The position numbers and the translations under genes were made by a program. DNA of 25,000 nt from Prorocentrum cordatum. Taxonomy: Eukaryota; Sar; Dinophyceae; Prorocentrales; Prorocentraceae. A model generated the notes under the pieces. It saw nothing but the letters and a program-made list of their open reading frames with translations. It had not been told where the DNA came from and searched no databases. Location of the stretch: assembly GCA_963575745.1 (NCBI GenBank), contig CAUYUJ010001313.1, positions 27,501 through 52,500 of the forward strand. Direction: 5' to 3'. Below are positions 8,184 to 14,500 of the stretch, one piece after another (within the stretch, counting starts at the first letter, position 1; each line of letters opens with the position of its first letter).

Positions 8184-8370
8184 ATCCCAGAGATCTGATG
8201 TCGTGATTTTTTCAGGACGGCGTCCCCAGAAGTCCCGACCCTTTCCCCGGGGCCGGCTTGTCAGCCTGAGTCGTCTTTTGACGGTCCTGGGGCCCGGCGA
8301 GAGCCCATCGAGGCCGAAACTTGCGAAAAACCTCCGTCCTGATTTTTTCAATGCGTTGGATCTCTGGGAT
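8184..8370. repeat. Symmetric inverted repeat with 37-bp arms
   Basis: ATCCCAGAGATC (8184-8195) faces its exact complement at 8359-8370, and CAGGACGG (8213-8220) faces CCGTCCTG (8334-8341). The 17-base gap inside each arm is equal in length, and both gaps carry a T6 run beside the inner block. The 113-base centre is GC-rich. TTCGCCTCGCCCGC flanks the structure as a direct repeat at about 8087 and 8385. No frame is supported. Probably a small non-autonomous mobile element or its remnant. Confidence 0.6.
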
Positions 8371-8609
8371 TGTTGCCCTCGCGGACCTTCGCCTCGCCCG
8401 CGCGCGCGGCGCGAGCTGAACTCGGCTTCCTGGTCGAGGGCGCCAGCCCCCTCGCAGGCACACGGGCCGTGAAACTCGCGTGCCCGCGGGACGGGCACAC
8501 GTGTTCCAAGGGCGGGTGGGGGGCCAGCAGATCTGAAGGGAGCGGGGGGAGGAAAATGGATGAGGACCCAAATGCGACGTATTTTGATGTCTTCGAGTAC
8601 GACCCCCCT

Positions 8610-8618
8610 TTTTTTTTC

Positions 8619-8652
<34 letters not shown>

Positions 8653-8678
8653 TTTCTCTCTCTCTCTCTGTCTCTCTA
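8610..8678. repeat. T-tract and (CT)n microsatellite
   Basis: A run of T followed by CT repeats with TTT interruptions lies about 150 bases upstream of the ORF1 ATG. In the sense direction it makes a pyrimidine tract that could mark the element's 5' leader, but no junction was identified. Confidence 0.8.
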
Positions 8679-8830
8679 GTCTCGGCTCGAGAGTGCTCTG
8701 CACTCAGACCGCAGCTACGACGCGAAGCGCCCCGCCTCGGAGTCAGACTCCCAGGCCTCGCGAGACCGGAGGGGTCCCAGCAGGACCCTACTGATTCGCG
8801 TCACCTCTCCGCACCAGAGTGCCCGCAGCA

Positions 8831-11404
8831 ATGGCCCCCAAGAAGCCGGAGCGCCGTCACTCTTCAAAGCAGCCTCCGAGCTCCCGCCCCACGCGCCCTG
8901 CTGCTGAAGGGTCCCTCCTTCAACGCAAGCAGGACTGCATCGCAGCGTTCAGGCAAGCGGGGTCTGACCGCCCCACGGCCGCCTATAACGGGCTAGCCGA
9001 ACTGAACGCGGACGAGCTCCAGGCAAAGTACGACATGCACAAGTCCAACACGAAGAAGCTTGGCAGCGCCCTTATCCGCATGTGCGCCGCCAACCAGATC
9101 AGCTACACGCTCGACCACTACCAGCGCAGCAAGCCTAAGCGCACTGGCGGTGACACATCGCACCCACCATCGGGCTCCGCACGTCTTCAGGCTGCGGACA
9201 CCCAATTCATTGCCTTGGACCCTGCCTTTTGGAAGGTCCCTGTTCTTGCCGAACCCACCTCGCCTGACGACGGCAAGACGTACAAGCCCAGCATCAGCCT
9301 CCACGACTTCGAGAGTGGCGAACGGCTGCTGCAACACCACCTCGGGCGGGGCAAGCGAGCCACGGGCCAGCTCGCGATTGCTGTCATGGGCCCGAAAATC
9401 GACAACTACGTCGGTACCGAGCACGCCGTCCCCGTCCTGAAGCGCCACCCCAAGGCGCCCAAAGTGGTCCACACGCACGTCCCCGTGATCGTGTACCAGC
9501 TGGGCACCAAGGAGGTCGCCTGCACGGAAAAGGTAGCCGTCGCCACCATCGACCCCGCCGACCACGTCTGCTGGATTCGGGCGACCATACACGAGACCGA
9601 GGCCATTGCCGCAGTCCCCTCCATGCACCAGGCCTTCGAGGACCAGTTCTCGGGAGGTGCCCCCGTGAACGGTGGTCCACGCGCCAAGGGCCCTTTTCGA
9701 GGCGACTCCGCTCCACAGGACAAGGCGCGCCAAAAGCACAAGGAGTCCAAGAAAGACGCTCGCCGCCAGGAGCTCGATGGCCAGCTCCAGGACACCTTCA
9801 AGGCCCTCTTCCACGGCAACTTTAAAGCCGTCACCATCCTCGAACCCTGCAAAAGCCTAGGCAGGTTTGGATCGGGCGTCGGAAAGAGGTCCCTGGCTGC
9901 CACCTTCGGCGTCAGTCTCCAAGCGGTCGACAAGGTCCTGGCGGGATCAGGGCAACTCGGTGCCACCTACGACCTCAGCAACGTAGGTGCAGACGAGCCC
10001 ACCGCCGACAAGTATCAGACCGTGTGGTTCCCTGAGGACCAGCCCATCACGATGGCAGACGCGTTCCAGAAGTCGGTGGAGCTCAAGGCCCTGGGAGTCG
10101 TCAGGCACGGCAAGTCAGGCCTGCTGGGGATCCGTGTTCCGCGGGGGTCTGACGTCGCCAAGGCCGCTGCTGTCAGCATCCGCGGCTGCGAGGCCACCCT
10201 CGCCAAGACGCGCTACCGCATCACTGGCATTGCGTCACGCCACGCCACGCTGACCCAGCTCGCCAAGACTCTCACGGGCCCGTCCGTCAAATGGGACTGC
10301 GAGGTCTACCACACCGCCTGGGACCCAGCCACTGCGGCCCAGTTTGCCCTAGTGCGCGCCCATCGGCCCCCACTCACCTATACGGTGCAGGTCGCGGGGT
10401 GCTCCATCCCGTGGAGCATCGCCGAGGCCCCGCTGGCTGAGGTGGCGCCGAAGCGGGACAACGTTACCATCGTCACGCCTACCACCATCACAGAGCCTGC
10501 GACGCCGCCAGCCGGTGGTGGCGGCTTCAGCCCCGCCACCGGCACACTCCTCACCAAAGCGGCCCAGAGCCCCTACCTCCACGACCTCATGACTGCCACG
10601 CCCAAAGGCAAGGGCGTCGCACCGCTCCTGACCCCCAAGGAGGAGCCTTTAGCCAAGCGCCACCGCTCCTCCGGCGGGAAACGTGACGCCACGCCGCCCG
10701 CAAGGCCACCCCGCGCCCCAGGCCGCAGCTCTTCTGCGCCCCCTCACGGCACGGACGGAGCCGCTGAACCGACGGCCGCCCCAGGACCAGGTGGCCACGA
10801 CCCCTGGCTTGGCACGGCGGCGGCGGAAGGAGGGGGCCACACCGAAGGCGCCGCTGCCACAGCCGCCGAAGTACCAGGTGACGTCGTTGACGTCGAGATC
10901 CTCTCATCAGGCGATGAATACAGCGAGGCCTCCCACGAACTCAACACCTTCGGCGAGCGCTTCGCATCGGCCTCTAAACCGCCCGATGCTGCCACGACCC
11001 GCATCCAGCACATGGAACAGCAGCACGAGCTACTAGCCACCACGGTGGATAACATGCAGATGCAGCTTGCGGGCGTTCTCTCCTCCCAGGCCACACTCAC
11101 GGAGCACGTTTCAGGGCTGGAACGGGGGCTTGCCACCGTCGTCACCCAGCAACAGACGGCAACCGCCGACGCCGCTGCACTGCGCGGCGACATCCAGACC
11201 CTCCTCGGGCACCTCACGGGAGGCACCATCCACCTGCCACAAGCGGCCACTCTGGAAGTTAAGAAGGAGGAAGCCGCAGCGGCCGCTGAGCCTGCGGCAG
11301 CCTGCAGCGCGACCGACCAGCCAGGCCAGGTCACCCCAGGGATGGGGCCCCCAGGGGCCGACAAAGGCAAGGACAAGGGTCGGGCCACCCAGGACCCGTA
11401 TTGA
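8831..11404 (+). CDS. ORF1 of giant element: basic and coiled-coil protein
   Basis: The predicted protein has 857 residues. The ATG has G at -3 and G at +4, and upstream sequence is simple repeat, so this start is favoured. A basic Ser/Pro tail (1-30) leads to a folded first half with few low-complexity runs. A Lys/Arg-rich stretch (KHKESKKDARRQELDGQ, about 295-325) precedes a second mixed region to about 540, then a Pro/Gly/Ala-rich linker. Near the C-terminus (about 720-800) a heptad-like segment (MEQQHELLATTVDNMQMQL, HVSGLERGLATVV) predicts a coiled coil. In LINEs, ORF1 proteins trimerise through coiled coils and bind element RNA; this role is inferred from position and architecture only. 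I see no RRM or CCHC motif. It carries two of the hairpins. ORF2 starts 171 bases downstream in the same phase. Confidence 0.7.
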   Translation: MAPKKPERRHSSKQPPSSRPTRPAAEGSLLQRKQDCIAAFRQAGSDRPTAAYNGLAELNADELQAKYDMHKSNTKKLGSALIRMCAANQISYTLDHYQRSKPKRTGGDTSHPPSGSARLQAADTQFIALDPAFWKVPVLAEPTSPDDGKTYKPSISLHDFESGERLLQHHLGRGKRATGQLAIAVMGPKIDNYVGTEHAVPVLKRHPKAPKVVHTHVPVIVYQLGTKEVACTEKVAVATIDPADHVCWIRATIHETEAIAAVPSMHQAFEDQFSGGAPVNGGPRAKGPFRGDSAPQDKARQKHKESKKDARRQELDGQLQDTFKALFHGNFKAVTILEPCKSLGRFGSGVGKRSLAATFGVSLQAVDKVLAGSGQLGATYDLSNVGADEPTADKYQTVWFPEDQPITMADAFQKSVELKALGVVRHGKSGLLGIRVPRGSDVAKAAAVSIRGCEATLAKTRYRITGIASRHATLTQLAKTLTGPSVKWDCEVYHTAWDPATAAQFALVRAHRPPLTYTVQVAGCSIPWSIAEAPLAEVAPKRDNVTIVTPTTITEPATPPAGGGGFSPATGTLLTKAAQSPYLHDLMTATPKGKGVAPLLTPKEEPLAKRHRSSGGKRDATPPARPPRAPGRSSSAPPHGTDGAAEPTAAPGPGGHDPWLGTAAAEGGGHTEGAAATAAEVPGDVVDVEILSSGDEYSEASHELNTFGERFASASKPPDAATTRIQHMEQQHELLATTVDNMQMQLAGVLSSQATLTEHVSGLERGLATVVTQQQTATADAAALRGDIQTLLGHLTGGTIHLPQAATLEVKKEEAAAAAEPAAACSATDQPGQVTPGMGPPGADKGKDKGRATQDPY
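9176..9198 (+). repeat. Bulged-C hairpin 1
   Basis: Lower stem TCCGCA/TGCGGA (6 bp, perfect), bulged C at 9182, upper stem GTC/GGC with one T-G wobble, loop TTCA at 9186-9189. It reads Arg-Leu-Gln-Ala in ORF1. Confidence 0.75.
10511..10543 (+). repeat. Bulged-C hairpin 2
   Basis: Lower stem GCCGGTGG/CCACCGGC, then a T-G wobble and GG/CC (11 pairs in all), bulged C at 10522, upper stem GGC/GCC, loop TTCA at 10526-10529. It reads Gly-Gly-Phe-Ser-Pro in ORF1. This is the longest perfect lower stem in the set. Confidence 0.85.
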
Positions 11405-11575
11405 AGGTGCCTCAGAGAGCCCGCCTCAGCCCTCCGAGGAAGCGCCTTCAGAGGCACCGCTCCCCTCTTCGCGTCGTATCTCTTTCTTGTTACCTCATGT
11501 CTGTTTTGGCAGCAGCACGCGCAAGCTCTCTGGTGTAGGGACACCCGTAGTCTTGCAGGGGGCGTGATTGTAGCG

Positions 11576-14500
11576 ATGTACATGAGCATTCAGGGGTGTA
11601 TGAGGACGTGTGCTGCCACGCAGCTTTCGGCTCATCGCTCGCGCCGCCCGCCAGGCCTCGCCATCATGCGGCGCCTCGCCTGCGGCCTGGCCCTCCCCTC
11701 GCTGGCTGGAGCACACCCGTCTTCAGGCGGTGCGCCCCAGCACGGAGGAGAGGCTTTCCTGCGACATGCGGAGCGTAGGACGTTCTTCTACCTTTACGAT
11801 GACAGCATCTACAAATACGATCACAGCGCCATTTTGGACCCGATCGTGAACAGCACCGCCGCCGCTGGTCCGTGCGGCACCGGGCTGCTGGGCGCCCCCG
11901 CGAGCGCCTGGCCTGAGCAGCACCAGGGGCCCTGCCCCACGCGCTGCCCCCCTGGGACTTCGACGGCTACTACTATGCCTACGCCGAGTACCAGCACGTC
12001 TCCTACGAGCACGCCCTCGTCAACTACGACACATGCATCGCAGTCGACCGCCGATTTTGCCGCAGCTGAGCTGACTCCTGCGTCCTCCGGCCACGCCTCG
12101 CACCGCATGCAAGTTCAGCTACGAGGGCTACCATCACTCAATACGACGCCTGCGGTCGACCGTCGTACAGCATATCCTCGATGGCACCCTGTCTTCAGCT
12201 TGTCCTCGACCGTCGTGCAGCATATCCTCGACAGGGCCGCTGGCAAGGCCCAGGCACGCAGTGGCGGCTTCAGCCCCGCTGCAGTGCCCTGGCTGCCACC
12301 GCCCCCGCATGAGGCAACGCACGCCGCGCACGACCACCTGCGAGAGTTACCACCGACCACGACGCCTGCCGCCGTACGTCGCACCGTGTACCCTCCAGAG
12401 TGTCGCACCCCCACAGCGTGCCGACCTGACAGCTTCGACATTACTGACAGCGGTGGGCGTGCCACGCTGGAAACCACGCCGCTGAGCCAGCCAGCGCCGC
12501 AGACGGCTCCACCGTGGCCCCCACAGACCACAGGCGCCTCGCTGCGAGCCATCTGGCTCCTCGTGCCCTACCTGTGCATCACCGTGGAGCCCAACACGCT
12601 ATGTGGGCTGCTAATTATGGCCGTGCTTAGCACCCACGCACACGGCCTGACTACCAGCAACACAGAGAGTCCCGCTTCCCCTCTGTGCGCCAGGGGTGAA
12701 CCTGATGAGGATCCCGCCTTCTGGCACCTGATGAACATCCGAGCACGGCTCATCCCGTGCGCCGCGGCGTGGGCACCAGGTGAGGACCATCAGGACGTTT
12801 ACTGGGCATGGCTCGAGGACTGCGTCCCGCACGTCCTGGCGACGCTCCATCTGCCACAGTACGACCACCTTTTCCAGGAGGACTCCGCGGAGAAAAACGA
12901 CGCCCTGCGCCACCGCACCGCGGTCGACATGTGCGAGGATATCTGGCACAGAGCGGGCCCCGACAGACAGCGCACCAACCGCAACCTCACTCGTATTCAG
13001 GGCAGCCACGAGTACCCCACCCGCTACCTTGGCCTCCTTCTGGAATACCAGTGCGCTCGTGCCCAGCTCGTCGGCCCTGAGGCTTTCGCGGCACCACTGC
13101 CGCCATACCTCTCACGGGCCCACGCCTTGCTGCCAAGAGGCCTCCCTCCGCCCGACCAAGACGCCCTGGCGTATCTCGTGGATGCGATCCCGCACCACCC
13201 GCCAGACCTGCAGCCGCTTGTCGAGGCGGAGCTCGCCGCGGCACCGATGGAACCGCTAAACCTACCACCGCCCGCTGGCCCCCCCCAAAACGCCACGTGT
13301 GACCAGCCCGCGGCCGACGCTGAACCGCTTCTGCTCCAGCACGCAGCTGCCAGCGATATCAGCAACATATCCCTGGACTCGTTCCACGTGTCGGACGATA
13401 GCCAGAACGACTCCATCCACGACGCGGAAACCCAGGACCCCGACGGCACGCCACCGCCAAGTGACGCTGCCCAGCGCGACCGTGACAGCGATCCCCACAC
13501 AGGGCGCTCCCGGTCGCGCAGCAGTGCGCCCAACAACTCGGCCCAGGCCGACCCCAGCGCACAGCTCAGCGACGCCGAAGGTGCCACCGCCGCCGACGAG
13601 CCAGGCCATGCCACCGCACCGCCAGCTCCCACCAGCCCGCGCAGTGGCGGCTTCAGCCCCGCTGCAGCACTGGCTGGACCTGGGCGTCTTCAGACCTCAG
13701 GTGGCAGGACCCCGTCCCGCACCCTTGTCCGCCGAGCTAACTCGACTGACTCCAACTCCAGCCCCGTCGACCACTGGCAGGCTGGCCTCGACAACGATCC
13801 CATCGAGGACGCGGACCCCGACGCCAGCGGCTCCCATGAGGCCCCGCACAGCGCAGCGGCCTCTCGACGCTGCGGCTGTCTCATCTGCCTCTTCGTGGTC
13901 ACGTACGCCATCTTGGTAGCCATGCCGTACCAGGACCAGATCGATGGGTACCTGCCGACACCGAGCCGAGACCCCAGCTACCGGCAGCGACGACGCCGTG
14001 AAGCTGCGGCAACAGGCCCACCCGTGTCCACTACGCCCCGACGCACAATAGCATACGACGCCGCGGCCGCCCTGTGGGGTCTTCTCAGGTGGACCAGCGC
14101 CAAACTCAGAGACACTGTCTCGGGCGGAGCCAGCGCAGTCGGGTCTGGCCTCTGGGGCGCCCTGAAATGGGCCAGCGGCAAACTCGGAGCTATCGCCACA
14201 GGCGGAGTGGTTTGCGGTCTCCTCCTGGTCGGCGCCAAACTTCTCGCTCAAGGAGCCGTCGGACACGTAGGAGCCCGCATCTGTGCGCGCGTCCTGGACT
14301 CACCCACGGCCCAGTGGTGCCTCCGCTGTTGCCAACCGATCAGGAGCCCGCGCGATGAGGCCCCACACACGCTTCCGCGCACGCATCCCGACGACCCCGA
14401 GAGCCAGTACGTGCATCCCCTTCGACACCCGCTGCTACAGGAACACTACGCCGCTGCAGTTGCCGCCGCAGTCGCCGATGTCACCACCGCCACCACCGCC

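Noticed and set aside
8993-9814. Long minus-strand frame opposite ORF1
   Set aside because: Leu/Val/Gly-rich text with no domain. It mirrors codon bias in ORF1, and long antisense frames are expected in sequence this rich in GC.
10744-11589. Long minus-strand frame opposite the ORF1 end and the ORF1/ORF2 gap
   Set aside because: Ser/Ala/Cys low-complexity reading without a recognisable fold, complementary to the coiled-coil coding region.
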